Under the pieces are notes generated by a model, which ran no database searches, had not been told where the DNA came from, and saw only the letters and a list, made by a program, of their open reading frames with translations. The translations under genes were made by a program, and so were the position numbers. A stretch of 64,000 nt of DNA from Stictocephala bisonia. Its lineage: Eukaryota; Arthropoda; Insecta; Hemiptera; Membracidae. The stretch spans positions 298,001-362,000 of the forward strand of contig JAQJVL010000292.1 in NCBI GenBank assembly GCA_035578905.1, read 5' to 3'. This document shows, one piece after another, positions 12,560 through 25,500 of the stretch; the stretch's first letter is position 1; each line of letters begins with the position of its first letter.

Positions 12560-14180
12560 TCTGGCTTTTTAAAATTGGCTTTTCTCTTCTTATAGATGTG
12601 TATTTATTGGTCATGTTTTTCAATTCAGTTCAATCTATTATTACGCATTATTTAGGTTATAGATATTTAAACCTTTTCTATATTAAAAATTAACTTATAA
12701 TTGTAATTTTATGGTGTGTGTAGGTTTATATGAGTATTGTTTTGTAAAAACGTTGAAATAGTAGAATGGTCGATGAAAACAGAAGTATGAAGGTTTATAA
12801 AGTGAAAAATCTAATAGATTTAATCAAAATAAACCGAGTGACTATTGGTCTTGTAAACATTTAGAGGTGACGGAAATAAACGATATTAATAACTAATTGC
12901 TCCAGCAAAAAAATAATAATATGTTAAAAAATATGATTACAATTGTCTCGTTGTGCAAGGTAATATGGAAAATGTTTTTATGATATACAGTATAATACAG
13001 TAACCTGGCAGCTAAATTATTAGATAAAACTATACTTATAACCTATAATTAAGGTAAATGTCTGATACTAAAAGGTAAATGCATTGAATGTAAACTTCCA
13101 TCAAATTCACTTTGGACCTAAATTATATAACTAAGGTAAGGTGGACGTTTGGGGAAATACAGTGTATTGGTTGGCGTTGCAAAGTAATGGATACGGTAAA
13201 TAGTTTGCTTCCACGTTTTATTTGAGTTTTTGCAGCAGTCGGAACGATGCTAATGTGTTTTGCAGCCAAAACAAATACAATTGTTCTAAAAAAGAGGTAA
13301 GAGAGAGAAAACAGAGTGGGTTCGAGGGGATTTATTGTTTGTTATTAAATCAATAGCCCTTAACGCTGGTGGTTGAAAACCCTTACCATTATATATGATA
13401 GCTTTATCTAATAACCACATCATTTATCTCAAATTATTTGTATCAAATTCCGTGTTTGCATTATAAATCAAAGTGACAGTGAGACGGTTCGTTTAGGTGA
13501 ATTAATAGCGGGACTAAGGTATTAATGTTAATTATAGGTTATTAAACGTGTCAAGTCCATCGAGCATTCATTGCGTTGTCTAAATACAACAGTTTGGGCT
13601 TTAGAAAATATTTACTAAACTAACTAAAGTAATAACAAATGTTAGATTTCTCTATTGACTAGAGTTTGTTGTTACATCAAAACATACGTAAAAAACATAA
13701 TAACGTTGCGTGCTCAAATTACTATATACTACCAAAACAAAAACATTTTCCTTAAATTTTAATTACCTTGTGTGTTTTATATACAAGATATATTTTAAAC
13801 TAGTAATTTATTTAGTTTGACATTTATAACCATTGAGTGCTTAATGTTTATGTAGGAGATAACATACATCAATCTTTTAATTCTGTTCAATAAGTATTAA
13901 AAGATGGATGTGGGTTATCTTTATATACATAACATTATTTAGTATTAGTTTAACACTTCCATATCATCATATTATCCATACTAATAGAATGGATAAATTA
14001 CGAATTCTCAATTCTTTTAAATAACAATTAAATTGTGTCTTATTCGAATGAGATTATGACCACTGCAGCCAACCCCTAAAAATACGATCTTGATCAGTCG
14101 TATCGTACATCGTGGACAGGTAAGTTGATAGGTAAAAACATCTATAACCAGTATTATAAGTCAACTACTTTTAGAGAAGA
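12560..14180. other. AT-rich sequence, nothing recognised
   Basis: No coding, RNA or repeat signal I can support. The GC-richer stretch just before it (12,340-12,545, containing CTGCCGCGCATCGAGCTCGG) is likewise unassigned. Confidence 0.45.
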
Positions 14181-14189
14181 GAGGCCACA

Positions 14190-14610
14190 ATGGAATCATT
14201 CGTTATTCATTACTGAGACTCCGATCGTAGAGATTTGGGTGAATGTGAAGCGCGAATGAGTTTGGTGAGTGTAGATCAACGGGTATAGTAATTTTCACTA
14301 AGGTCAACTGTTCCTTAGAAACAGCATTTATTCATACCCCGATAGCCCGGATAACTAAGGGAAGTACAGTTTTAGACTACTACGTGGAATCCGAAACACG
14401 TAGTATTGATATGCTTTTCAGCTAATTTACAACTCAAATACTCAATTTTCCTCCACACACAACATCCGGACCCTGACTACCACCCAAAAAGGACACCCCA
14501 AACTCCACATTGATGGCAACCCAGAGTGGTCGAGGACAGAGTATAGAACTATTGCCTACAATCTCCACAACGCTTGGTCCACAAGTAGCTGGGTTACATC
14601 CTTATACTAG
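14190..14610 (-). repeat. Dispersed ~430 bp repeat, copy 2
   Basis: Second copy of the family at 3380-3860. It conserves CCGATCGTAGAGAT, the CTACGTG/CACGTAG hairpin around AATCCGAA (about 14,381-14,402), ACAACATCCGGACCCTGACT, TGCCTACAATCTCC and CAAGTAGCTGGGTTACA. It lies in the same orientation, with shorter remnants of the ATTCATT tract at its left end. Confidence 0.7.
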
Positions 14611-15599
14611 TTGACAAGTCCTTTAAATTTCCTTTGTCTTTTCCTAAATCTTTTCAGTTATTATATAGTTTCTATTTTTTAATTAGAACTTGAATTGACT
14701 GAATCATGAGTTCTTCTTACTTTGACATACATACAAAAGTTATAGTTGTTAAATTAAATATAGCACTATAGTTATGTGTAATGTAGAAAGCCGTAGTTTT
14801 CTTTTAAATTTGTCTTTCACAGGAATTAAGACTTCTTATTTTATATTTGCATTAAAAATTACTTCATAGACCTAAATAAACGATTGTAAAAATGAAAATT
14901 TACACTAATTACCATTCTACTTACTGTTTATAAAATACTAATATTTATCTCAATAAAAGTATATGTATAACACATTTTTACAAATACATGAACATAATTT
15001 AGAATATGATGTAGTATGAAATAAGATATGATTTTGAAATTATGAGCAAATTGTCAGTTATGATAATCAGTAACGTAATCCATAGTCAATGTCTGGAGAT
15101 GTGTGCATTACCAGCTTAAGAGTTTTAGCTAATCTTCCATAAGGTAATCAAACACACTATCGGGGAGATATTTACATCCAACAAACTTCACTTAAGCGTA
15201 TATTTTTCTTAGAATCAAAATAGCCTTAGATCCCCGATGTCGCAAACAGTGCAGAGCAAGAAGTATAAATAAAATTGATTATAGAATGTATAATAACAAA
15301 AACACCTTGGGGTATTCCAAATTTACTACTGGAAGACTCAAGTGGAGCGGAGGTGGTTGTTAGGCAGAGGCGCGAGAGGCGACGAGGCGAATGAGTGGAT
15401 TAGTGAATAGCGGCTTGGCATCGCTGGGGAGACCAGAATCTAATTGGGGATTATTAGACAAGCACCTTTAATTCGAAAATATAAGTATGGAAGGGGGGTT
15501 TATGATAGAAGTAAATATGTTAAACTAAATATACTTCAAATAAGTTTTTCCAAGAAATATAATACAAATATCCCGTAGGCAACACAAAAAATAAGCCTA

Positions 15600-15775
15600 T
15601 GGCTGGCCTAGTGGTTAGCACTGCTGCTTCCAGTGGGGAGGTTTCAAGGCTTCCAATGCCCGGAGATCCTCTTAAATTTGTCATAGGGGTTTGGACCCTT
15701 GTTCCTCAACAACGTTTGAATGTCATGTAAAAAATACCACTGGCGTAGAGCAAAAATCCAATCATCATTAAAAAT
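15600..15775 (+). mobile_element. tRNA-derived SINE
   Basis: The head contains TGGCCTAGTGGTTAGC (15,615-15,630), an excellent pol III A box of the tRNA type. A degenerate B box (GAGGTTTCAAGGC) follows about 34 bp downstream. The tail (GGTTTGGACCC..., CCTCAACAACGTTTGAATG, CCACTGGCGTAGAGCAAAAA) is shared with a truncated copy at 43.02-43.11 kb that ends in poly(A). SINEs of this kind are non-coding, transcribed by RNA polymerase III and moved by LINE machinery. The exact ends are approximate. Confidence 0.8.
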
Positions 15776-15981
15776 TATTAACTAAGTATATCTAACTACA
15801 TCTGCTTCCCGTATCCCGTCTATTTGGGATTGAACGTACTGAACCATAGTATACGGGTAGAATGAAAGCTTAGACGTTAATCTAAGCTGTTCAGTTTTTA
15901 TTGACCAAGTACATCATGTCAAAATCAACCAAACGTTAAATATTTAATACAGATATTGTGCACTTATATCATGGATAACGA

Positions 15982-16029
15982 CACTCACCCAGCACACAAT
16001 ACTTAAGTGTATTGTGTGCTGGGTGAGTG
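15982..16029. repeat. 48-bp near-perfect palindrome
   Basis: Arms of 20 bp (CACTCACCCAGCACACAATA and its exact complement) around the 8-nt loop CTTAAGTG. The right-arm word is repeated imperfectly just downstream (TTGTGTGCTGGGTGGGC and ATTTTGTGCTAGGTTG, to about 16,088), giving two further partial units. It could extrude as a cruciform. Confidence 0.95.
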
Positions 16030-16314
16030 GTAGGGCATCAAGCATGTTGTGTGCTGGGTGGGCATTAAGTGTATTTTGTGCTAGGTTGATAGAAGGAACT
16101 CTCCTTGAGTCTCAGTAGGAAGGACGTGACTCCGACAAAGCCTCTGTGTTGGTCTCCAGTTTATTACCAAACTGTTTATCATTGTGTTCATTTAGCCGCT
16201 ATAGTCCAATTAGAGAAAGGCTGTTTTTGGCATTTAACATTTTTGGCAGTAAAATGGCTGCCATCTTCGAGTTACTAAGAATTTTTCAAAAAACTTTATA
16301 TAAACATATTGTTT

Positions 16315-16345
<31 letters not shown>

Positions 16346-16573
16346 TTGTGTAAGAAAAAGGATAGGTCGATCTCCCTTTTAACCTTACTCTGCCCATTCA
16401 CCATAGACTGTGCGGGGTCCTTATTCCAATAGAGAGAGAGGGATAACCATTGCAAACCAAGGTGAATAATACTTATGGCCAGAAGTCTAGGCCAGAATCA
16501 GAACTTGCGCTTTTAATCCAGGCTTAAAGGCATAACGCCTTAATTAACGTCGATATCTTATTTTTATAATTAA

Positions 16574-16605
16574 TAATAAACAAATAAGCATTCATTTGTT
16601 TATTA
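16574..16605. repeat. Short perfect hairpin
   Basis: Perfect 11-bp arms TAATAAACAAA/TTTGTTTATTA around a 10-nt loop. AT-rich. Function not evident. Confidence 0.7.
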
Positions 16606-16730
16606 CTTTCAAAGAGCTGTTTTGAAGATTATTATTTTTTTCATACTTTTATTTAAATATTTACTTTTCGAGAAATAAGGTATCGAGAAACCGAGCTTCG
16701 CTCAGTTAAATTTTACAAACTGAAGAGGTA

Positions 16731-17610
16731 GAATCCATATCTCCCAGAGGATCCTGAGGATCGTTTGTTGTTGTACTACCTTGTAGGTTATTAACCCCTT
16801 TAGTTTGTGTGCTACCATATCTCCCAGAGGATCCTGAGGATCGTTTGTTGTTGTACTACCTTGTAGGTTATTAATACATTTAGTTTGTATGCTACCATAT
16901 CTCCCAGATGATCCTGAGGAACGTTTGTTGTTGTACTACCTTGTACGTTATTAATACATTTAGTTTGTGTGCTACCATATCTCCCAGAGGATCCTGAGGA
17001 TCGTTTGTTGTTGCTCTACCTTGTAGGTTATTAATACATTTAGTTTGTATGCTACCATATCTCCCAGAGGATCCTGAGGATCGTTTGTTGTTGCTCTACC
17101 TTGTAGGTTATTAATACATTTAGTTTGTGTGCTACCATATCTCCCAGATGATCCTGAGGATCGTTTGTTGTTGTACTACCTTGTACGTTATTAATACATT
17201 TAGTTTGTGTGCTACCATATCTACCAGAGGATCCTGAGGATAGTTTGTTGTTGCTCTACCTTGTAGGTTATTAATACATTTAGTTTGTGTGCTACCATAT
17301 CTCCCAGAGGATCCTGAGGATAGTTTGTTGTTGCTCTACCTTGTAGGTTATTAATACATTTAGTTTGTGTGCTACCATATCTCCCAGAGGATCCTGAGGA
17401 TCGTTTGTTGTTGCTCTACCTTGTAGGTTATTAATACATTTAGTTTGTATGCTACCATATCTCCCAGATGATCCTGAGGATCGTTTGTTGTTGTACTACC
17501 TTGTACGTTATTAATACATTTAGTTTGTGTGCTACCATATCTCCCAGAGGATCCTGAGGATCGTTTGTTGTTGCTCTACCTTGTAGGTTACTAATACATT
17601 TAGTTTGTAT
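16731..17610. repeat. 80-bp tandem array, exactly 11 copies
   Basis: Units begin GCTACCATATCTCCCAGAGG and recur at 16,811, 16,891, 16,971 and so on, with no indel over 880 bp. Variants are substitutions: CCAGAGG/CCAGATG, GTAGG/GTACG, GTACT/GCTCT, TTTGTGT/TTTGTAT. Each unit carries GATCCTGAGGATC, a 13-bp near-palindrome. The GATG+GTACG variant recurs at the units starting 16,891, 17,131 and 17,451, suggesting block-wise duplication. The frame at 17,452-17,649 (minus) is incidental. Confidence 0.95.
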
Positions 17611-17975
17611 GCTTCTAATTTTAGTAGTTACTACCAAATTATTATTCATACTGTTTTTATCTTAATTAAGTATTTTGAGTTTACTTGTATTTATTAGTGG
17701 TTGTAAAAATATTGTATTATTTGTTTTGTGTTATTGTAGAAGTTTTGATATATGTATATTTTGTTATTGTTTTACTTTTTAACGATAAAACAATATGTTT
17801 TTCTTTGATCTTGTTGAAAATACTTCTTAATTTTACATTTCATTTGAATAATGTACCTCAGCATTAAACATTGTAAAACATTTTCAACCTTCTTTAGTTC
17901 TTATTCATATTTACCACGGTTTAAATTATTACATTAATAAAGTCAGCAAGAAAAAGAAACAATAAGTTAACTAGT

Positions 17976-18023
17976 GCAACCCACCCTCGTAAAATCAAAA
18001 CTGGGCCAACCGAGGGTGGTTGC
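17976..18023. repeat. Imperfect hairpin, 13-14 bp arms
   Basis: GCAACCCACCCTCG pairs with CGAGGGTGGTTGC (one bulged base) around a loop of about 21 nt. On the minus strand the stem is followed after one base by CTAGT, which is reminiscent of a Helitron 3' end (hairpin then CTRR), though the stem is longer and closer than usual. Confidence 0.6.
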
Positions 18024-18189
18024 AAAGGCACCGCCCTCAGGAGGACACATAAACTAAAACACAAGTTGAACGACAAAAATATTGTTTATTATTTAAAAAT
18101 TAAAAAAAAAACATTAATTTAAAAAAAGCATTAAAAATATATTAAGTGACAAAGTAAAAATAATTAAAACATTAAGGGTAAAAACGGAC

Positions 18190-18251
18190 TATTGACTATA
18201 TATACTATATACTATATACTATATACTATAGTCTATACTATATATATAATG
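18190..18251. repeat. (TATACTA)n microsatellite
   Basis: Seven-base microsatellite of TATACTA units grading into TA dinucleotides. Confidence 0.85.
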
Positions 18252-18839
18252 GCCTCGAGGGAATAATATATAAATAAATAAAGGAAAACAATGTTATCAA
18301 ATATCAACAACGAACAATATGTTTTAAAAGAAACGTAAATAAAAAATAGAGTAGGCCTAATAAAACATTTTCATAAAAATAAAGAGCTCTAAAAAATATA
18401 ACAAAAATTAAACAAGTGAAAAACTTCAACAAGAAAACAATACTTAACAATAACTACAAATAAATACACAACTACAAATAATCAAAAAGACAAATTTAAG
18501 TTTCAATAAGCAGCTGACAATAGGGGGCCTCGGGCACAAAAGAAATTTGGAAAATTAAGCCAATTGTGAAAAGTTACAAAATACAAAAAAAGTTAATGAT
18601 TACACTGATATCCTGCTGGCTACAGAGTGGCACCTAATGGGAACAACAAAGAGAAGAATTACCCATAACCCAGTTCTTTAAAAGAAAAACTATCAGAGAC
18701 CCACACCCCAAAAATACAAACTAAAATAAATAAAAATAAATTTTATTTATTTTAGTTTATATTTTAAAAATATAATTCTAGCTGATATCAAAGACAGTTC
18801 TTAAAAAAAATCAATATGTTTTTTCACAGGTTCACTGAC

Positions 18840-19260
18840 TTTGTTTAGAATATTTAAACTTTATTTGACGTTCTTCACTTTAAGGTTCATGATGGTACAG
18901 CACTTCCAAAATAGAATACTATTCTTCAAAAAGTTCAATGCTGGGGGCCAGAAGGGCCAGAAAATAAACTGGAGTTGGGTCATCTGCATGTCGATGTCTT
19001 CATCGTGGAGGCCGTTGAATGGACAGCGTGGAAAGGGTGAAGAAGCGGCTGCCCCTCTGGGACGCAGAGTAGAGGCTCCAGGAAAACGTGCCTCCAGTAG
19101 CGATGCAGGTGCCCCTCCATCAATCTCCGACCCTGGAGCCAGGCCTAAAGAAACAGTACACTTCACAACATATTTAGTCCGGCTCCACACAAAACGAGAT
19201 AACAAAATAAATAAAGGCGAGTTAAAAAAAAAAATAAATAAAATAAAATGGTTATATTAA
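18840..19260. other. GC-richer patch with overlapping unassigned frames
   Basis: Both strands are open here: plus 18,841-19,260 (139 codons) and minus 18,861-19,205 (114 codons). The central part (about 18,940-19,170) is GC-richer and yields low-complexity Ala/Pro/Arg/Ser sequence on both strands. The plus frame starts at a non-ATG codon (TTG), and its ends run into AT-rich low-complexity residues. I recognise no domain. Open frames on both strands through one GC-rich patch are more likely chance than two genes. An exon or a retroelement leader is possible. Confidence 0.25.
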
Positions 19261-20150
19261 TATGATTAAAGCTAAATTAAAAAAAAGAACAGAAAGTGCA
19301 TAAATACTAAAAAATGGATTTTATATTATCCAAAGTAAAAGAAACTAGGTAAAACGGGTTAAACAAATTAATTAAGCAAAATATGAACAATAAATAACAA
19401 TTTTACATGACTAGGCATTACAAAGAAAATGTCATGCAGTGGCCGGTAAAATCATGAAACGTTTGCTAGATTAACCCTGTAAAATAAGTTATAACAGTGA
19501 AAAATGAATACTGATTTTACTATAAACATAATGGCAGACAAAAATACAAAATTTAACTACATATATACAACCGTTTTAACAAGACAAAACAATATAAAAA
19601 ATGTCATGATCTCAATTGTATCGGCACATGGGCCTAACCTACTCCTGCTGAAAATAAAAACTATTTCACAAACAGGCAACAGTTTTATTAATTATTGAAA
19701 CAACACACAAAATAGAACAAGAAAGATCAATGAACAATATTTTTAACCACATCAATGATAAAAGAGAAAATTTGTACGACCACTTACCTAAAATAATCTA
19801 GCCGCAATAAATGTCTTGTCAGCAGTGAAGCTAGAATGGCGAGCTTAGCTGACGACGCCAAGGAACACAGAAAACGAAAACAAAGACACTGAAGTTAAAT
19901 TAAACACCTTAGAGGAAGGCTGAGCTGTCCGAGAGAGACGATCGTAATGTGCAAACGGCACACAATTACGTAACAATATTAAATATATATTGTTGTAACA
20001 AATAGTTTTAATTTTTAATATATATATATATGTTTTAATATTGAAATAGTAAATTAAAATACGATAGCGTAACGCAAGATTTGTGTATTGAAATAGTTAA
20101 ACACAACCATTGCAGAAAATGTTACTACTATATATATGTTAAGTAAAATT

Positions 20151-20197
<47 letters not shown>

Positions 20198-20218
20198 ACT
20201 ATCATTTTGTACTGTCAT

Positions 20219-20253
<35 letters not shown>

Positions 20254-20314
20254 CTTATTACTTATTATGTACTTATATCACTTATTAGTATATAAGTGAT
20301 AAAACGAGTTATAA

Positions 20315-20363
<49 letters not shown>
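20151..20363. repeat. Three (TA)n tracts
   Basis: TA dinucleotide runs at about 20,152-20,194, 20,223-20,252 and 20,319-20,363, separated by short AT-rich spacers. The phrase TATAAGTGATAAAACGAGTT is duplicated on both sides of the third tract (about 20,291 and 20,375). Confidence 0.9.
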
Positions 20364-20366
<3 letters not shown>

Positions 20367-20439
20367 TAAAAAGTATAAGTGATAAAACGAGTTTCTCAAT
20401 AAATAAACTAACAGACAGCCTTAGAAAATGTAATATGCC

Positions 20440-20985
20440 AAGAGACCTCTTCAAGGCTTACTACGGAAATAGCATCATATCTATCACATTGAATAATCAA
20501 TTGGCCAAGTGTATACAGTCCCACTACTGAACCAGACATAGTGGTGTCTTGGCCGTTACTCCAGGCACACCACCTGGTCATACTGGATGATGAATTGGCA
20601 ACGTGTATACAGTCCAATTACCAAAACAGACGTAGTGGTGTCTTGACCGTTACTCCAGGCACACCACCACGTCATACTGGATGATGAATTGGCAACGTGA
20701 ACACAGTCCCACTACTGAACCAGACATAGTGGTGTCTTGGCTGTTACGACAAACACACCATCACATCAAAAGGAATTATGTTTTAACAAAGTGTACATCA
20801 TCGGGCTCGGCCCCACTACCAAATTAGACAGAGTGGAGTCTTGGCTGTTACGACAAACACACCATCACATCAAAAGGAATTATGTTTTAACAAAGTGTAC
20901 ATCATCGGGCTCGGCCCCACTACCAAATTAGACGGAGTGAAGTCTTGGATGTTTTTCCAGACCCACCATTACATCAACTGAATGA
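20440..20985. repeat. 94-104 bp tandem repeat, about 5-6 copies
   Basis: The marker GTGGTGTCTTGG recurs at about 20,541, 20,635 and 20,729 (94-bp spacing), then as GTGGAGTCTTGG at 20,833 and again near 20,936 (about 104 bp). Units also share CGTTACTCCAGGCACACCA and GGATGATGAATTGGCAACGT. The last two units are almost identical. The family is clearly related to the larger array at 33.4-34.8 kb. Confidence 0.85.
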
Positions 20986-21889
20986 TGCTTTGACAAAGTC
21001 TACAAGTTCCATGACATTACAACACATTCTATTACATTACAACACATCGTGGTGACTAACTGTTACATTGGAAACATCACACGACTTAAATACTTAAGCC
21101 ACCAAACTTTGTAACTCCTGTGTAATTATGCTAGTAACAAGTAATTTCGTAAAAGAGATTTAAAATAATTCATTATATAACTTCAAAGACATGTTTTATC
21201 TTAACTTCTAAAAGTGTCTTCACCAAAGCTTTACAAACAATATTTACAATTTTGCATTATGAACTCTAGGAAAATCGTTAGAGATACTATACGGAAAAAA
21301 AACGTGAATGGCAAAATTGCAGTGTTACTACAAACCGGTCAGCTGCTGAAATTGCTTGCCTTAAAAGGTCCTCAAATTTTACTATAGTTAGTCGTTTGTA
21401 ATATTTGAGGTTAAATCCTTCCTCTAACTCTAGAAGTTCACTATGTAACGTGCCCTGTTTGTTTTTACTTTTCTTAAAAGTTCTCTATTCAACCATCTAC
21501 GACTTATTTTTATTTCATCAACACTGCTGCACAAATTTCTCTTGTCGAGACTTGTTTAGTTACTCAAATAAAGTATTCAATATAATAAGTATAAATTCAA
21601 ATAAATATTTAATCTTTCTGTGAATAAACAATGGCAGCCCTTGATTTATATTGTGTAGTGAAAATACATGTGTACTTTTTGATATGAATGAGAACTTGAT
21701 TGTTCATACAAGTTCTGGCTACATCACACTTGACTTGTATCTCATACAAATTACGACATTGGTGTCTTAGTGTAAACGCACATTAAGATAATATTTGACC
21801 AGTGTATTGTAACAAGTTTTTTAACGAATCATTTTAATTACCAGAAAAAAATTAAAAATTAAAATTGAAATCACCAGATTTGTTTAAGT

Positions 21890-22075
21890 GAAATGATGAC
21901 ACAGGCAGAAGAGTGTGAGATGACGAAGTGAGTGATCGATAACGAACTGTACATCGGTTTGGTGGATATGCGGTTACCAGTCGACTGTGATGCCTGCTGA
22001 GGCTGTCGTCTTTTATTAGTGAATATTGCAGAAGGGAGATTGTTTTAGGAACGTATAGAGAGCTCAGTGGCATTA
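21890..22075 (-). repeat. Possible dispersed repeat related to 4.24 kb
   Basis: On the minus strand it shares CCAAACCGATGTACAGT and the CGATCACTCACTTC word with the patch at 4.24-4.44 kb. The 73-codon frame here is incidental. Family unknown. Confidence 0.4.
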
Positions 22076-22567
22076 TACTTATTCATTGTAGCCTAAAAAT
22101 GTAATTGATTAACTATCTATAGTCTCCCCACTTAATATTCTATCCATAATATGAAATACATATATAATTCTTACTTGATTATTATTTAAGAACTCGGTAT
22201 TTATGAATTTACTGATTTTGTCCTACAAATAATTTTTTACGTTTGTATAGCCTTAAAATTTAAATCAGTTCAGGCTTACAAATTTCCTATAGAGTTTATT
22301 TTTATTCTTTGAGACACCAATTGTTGGAATAGGGGTGATTATGTAATGCCAATAATATAAAATATAATTCAACCAAATAGTGCTATCTATAAAAGTATTC
22401 TAATATGCAATATAATTTAGTTAATGAGTTAATATTGAATGTTCATTTTTTTAAATAATTAACAATGTGCCTAACAAGTTTAGTCCTGAAACTATGAGAA
22501 TAAATGTTAAATATGTAAAGAAATAATGAATAAACATAATACAGTCTAACTAGTGTGTTTAGCGGAG

Positions 22568-25500
22568 AATAGTAACCCACCGTAGTTCGTGAATATTACG
22601 GACTGAACAATGCAGGACAGTGGGAGTTAGGGCGAGGAACAGTAAAGTCCAACATAGATAACAGGGCACTATCAATCCAGCACTTCGTTCGTCAGTTTAT
22701 GGAGATAAAGTAACGTACATACCTTATGTTGCATGGACAATATTGAGGACTGAAAAATGCAGTAGAGTGGGAGTTGGGGCAAGTAACAGTAAAGTCCAAC
22801 ATAGATAACAGGGCACTATCAATCCAGCAGTTCATTCACCAGTTTATGGAGCTAAAGTAACGTGCTTACCTTATGTCGAATGGACAATATTGAGGACTGA
22901 ACAATGTAGTAGATCGGGAGTTGGGGCGAGAAACAGTAAAGTCCAACATAGATAACAGGGCACTATCAATCCAGCACTTCGTTCACCAGTTTATGGAGAT
23001 AAAGTAACGTGCTTACTTTACGTTGCATGGACAGTATTGGGGACTGAACAATGTAGTAGATCGGGAGTTGGGGCGAGAAACAGTAAAGTCCAACATAGAT
23101 AACAGGGCACTATCAATCCAGCACTTCGTTCACCAGTTTATGGAGATAAAGTAACGTGCTTACCTTATGTCGAATGGACAATATTGAGGACTGAACAATG
23201 TAGTAGAGTGGGAGTTGGGGCGAGAAACAGTAAAGTCCAACATAGATAACAGGGCACTATCAATCCAGCAGTTCATTCACCAGTTTATGGAGCTAAAGTA
23301 ACGTGCTTACCTTATGTCGAATGGACAATATTGAGGACTAAACAATGCAGTAGATCGGGAGTTGGGGCGAGAAACAGTAAAGTCCAACATAGATAATAGG
23401 GCACTATCAATCCAGCACTTCGTTCAACAGTTTATGGAGATAAAGTAACGTACTTACCTTATGTCGAATGGACAATATTGAAGATTGAACAATGTAGTAG
23501 AGTGGGAGTTGGGGCGAGAAACAGTAAAGTCCAACATAGATAACAGGGCACTATCAATCCAGCAGTTCATTCACCAGTTTATGGAGATAAAGTAACGTAC
23601 ATACCTTATGTCGAATGGACAATATTGAGGACTAAACAATGTAGTAGAGTGGGAGTTGGGGCGAGAAACAGTGAAGTCCAACATAGATAATAGGGCACTA
23701 TCAATCCAGCACTTCGTTCACCAGTTTATTGAGATAAAGTAACGTGCTTACCTTATGTCGAATGGACAATATTGAGGATTGAACAATGTAGTAGATCGGG
23801 AGTTGGGGCGAGAAACAGTAAAGTCCAACATAGATAACAGGGCACTATCAATCCAGCACTTCGTTCAACAGTTTATTGAGATAAAGTAACGTGCTTACCT
23901 TATGTCGAATGGACAATATTGAGGACTAAACAATGTAGTAGAGTGGGAGTTGGGGCGAGAAACAGTAAAGTCCAACATAGATAACAGGGCACTATCAATC
24001 CAGCAGTTCATTCACCAGTTTATGGAGCTAAAGTAACGTGCTTACCTTATGTCGAATGGACAATATTGAGGACTAAACAATGTAGTAGAGTGGGAGTTGG
24101 GGCGAGAAACAGTAAAGTCCAACATAGATAATAGGGCACTATCAATCCAGCACTTCGTTCACCAGTTTATTGAGATAAAGTAACGTGCTTACCTTATGTC
24201 GAATGGACAATATTGAGGATTGAACAACGTAGTAGAGTGGGAGTTGGGGCGAGAAACAGTAAAGTCCAACATAGATAACAGGGCACTATCAATCCAGCAG
24301 TTCATTCACCAGTTTATGGAGATAAAGTAACGTACATACCTTATGTCGAATGGACAATATTGAGGACTGAACAATGCAGTAGATCGGGAGTTGGGGCGAG
24401 AAACAGTAAAGTCCAACATAGATAACAGGGCACTATCAATCCAGCCGTTCATTCACCAGTTTATGGAGATAAAGTAACGTGCTTACCTTATGTCGCATGG
24501 ACAATATTGAGGACTGAACAATGTAGTAGAGTGGGAGTTGGGGCGAGAAACAGTAAAGTCCAACATAGATAACAGGGCACTATTAATCCAGCAGTTCATT
24601 CACCAGTTTATGGAGATAAAGTAACGTGCTTACCTTATGTCGAATGGACAATATTGAGGACTGAACAATGTAGTAGAGTGGGAGTGGGGGCGAGAAACAG
24701 TAAAATTCAACATATATAACAGGGCACTATGAATCCAGCACTTCGTTCACCAGTTTATGGAGATAAAGTAACGTACATACCTTATGTCGAATGGACAATA
24801 TTGAGGACTGAACAATGTAGTAGAGTGGGAGTTGGGGCGAGAAACAGTAAAATCCAACATAGATAACAGGTCACTATCAATCCAGCACTTCATTCACCAG
24901 TTTATGGAGATAAAGTAACGTACATACCTTATGTCGAATGGACAATATTGAGGACTGAACAATGTAGTAGATCGGGAGTTGGGGCGAGAAACAGTAAAGT
25001 CCAACATAGATAACAGGGCCCTATCAATCCAGCACTTCGTTCAACAGTTTATGGAGATAAAGTAACGTGCTTACCTTATGTCGAATGGACAATATTGAGG
25101 ACTGAACAATTTAGTAGAGTGGGAGTTGGGCGAGAAACAGTAAAGTCCAACATAGATAACAGGGCACTATCAATCCAGCAGTTCGTTCACCAGTTTACGG
25201 AGATAAAGTAACGTGCTTACCTTATGTCGCATGGACAATATTGAGGACTGAACAATGTAGTAGAGTGGGAGTTGGGGCGAGAAACAGTAAAGTCCAACAT
25301 AGATGACAGGGCATTATCAATCCAGCAGTTCATTCACTAGTTTATGGAGATAAAGTAACGTACATACCTTATGTCGAATGGACAATATTGAGGACTGAAC
25401 AATGTAGTAGAGTGGGAGTTGGGGCGAGAAACAGTAAAGTCCAACATAGATAACAGGGCACTATTAATCCAGCAGTTCATTCACCAGTTTATGGAGATAA

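Noticed and set aside
18841..19260. 139-codon plus frame and 114-codon minus frame as genes
   Set aside because: They overlap on opposite strands in a GC-richer, low-complexity patch, the plus frame starts at TTG, and no domain is recognisable.
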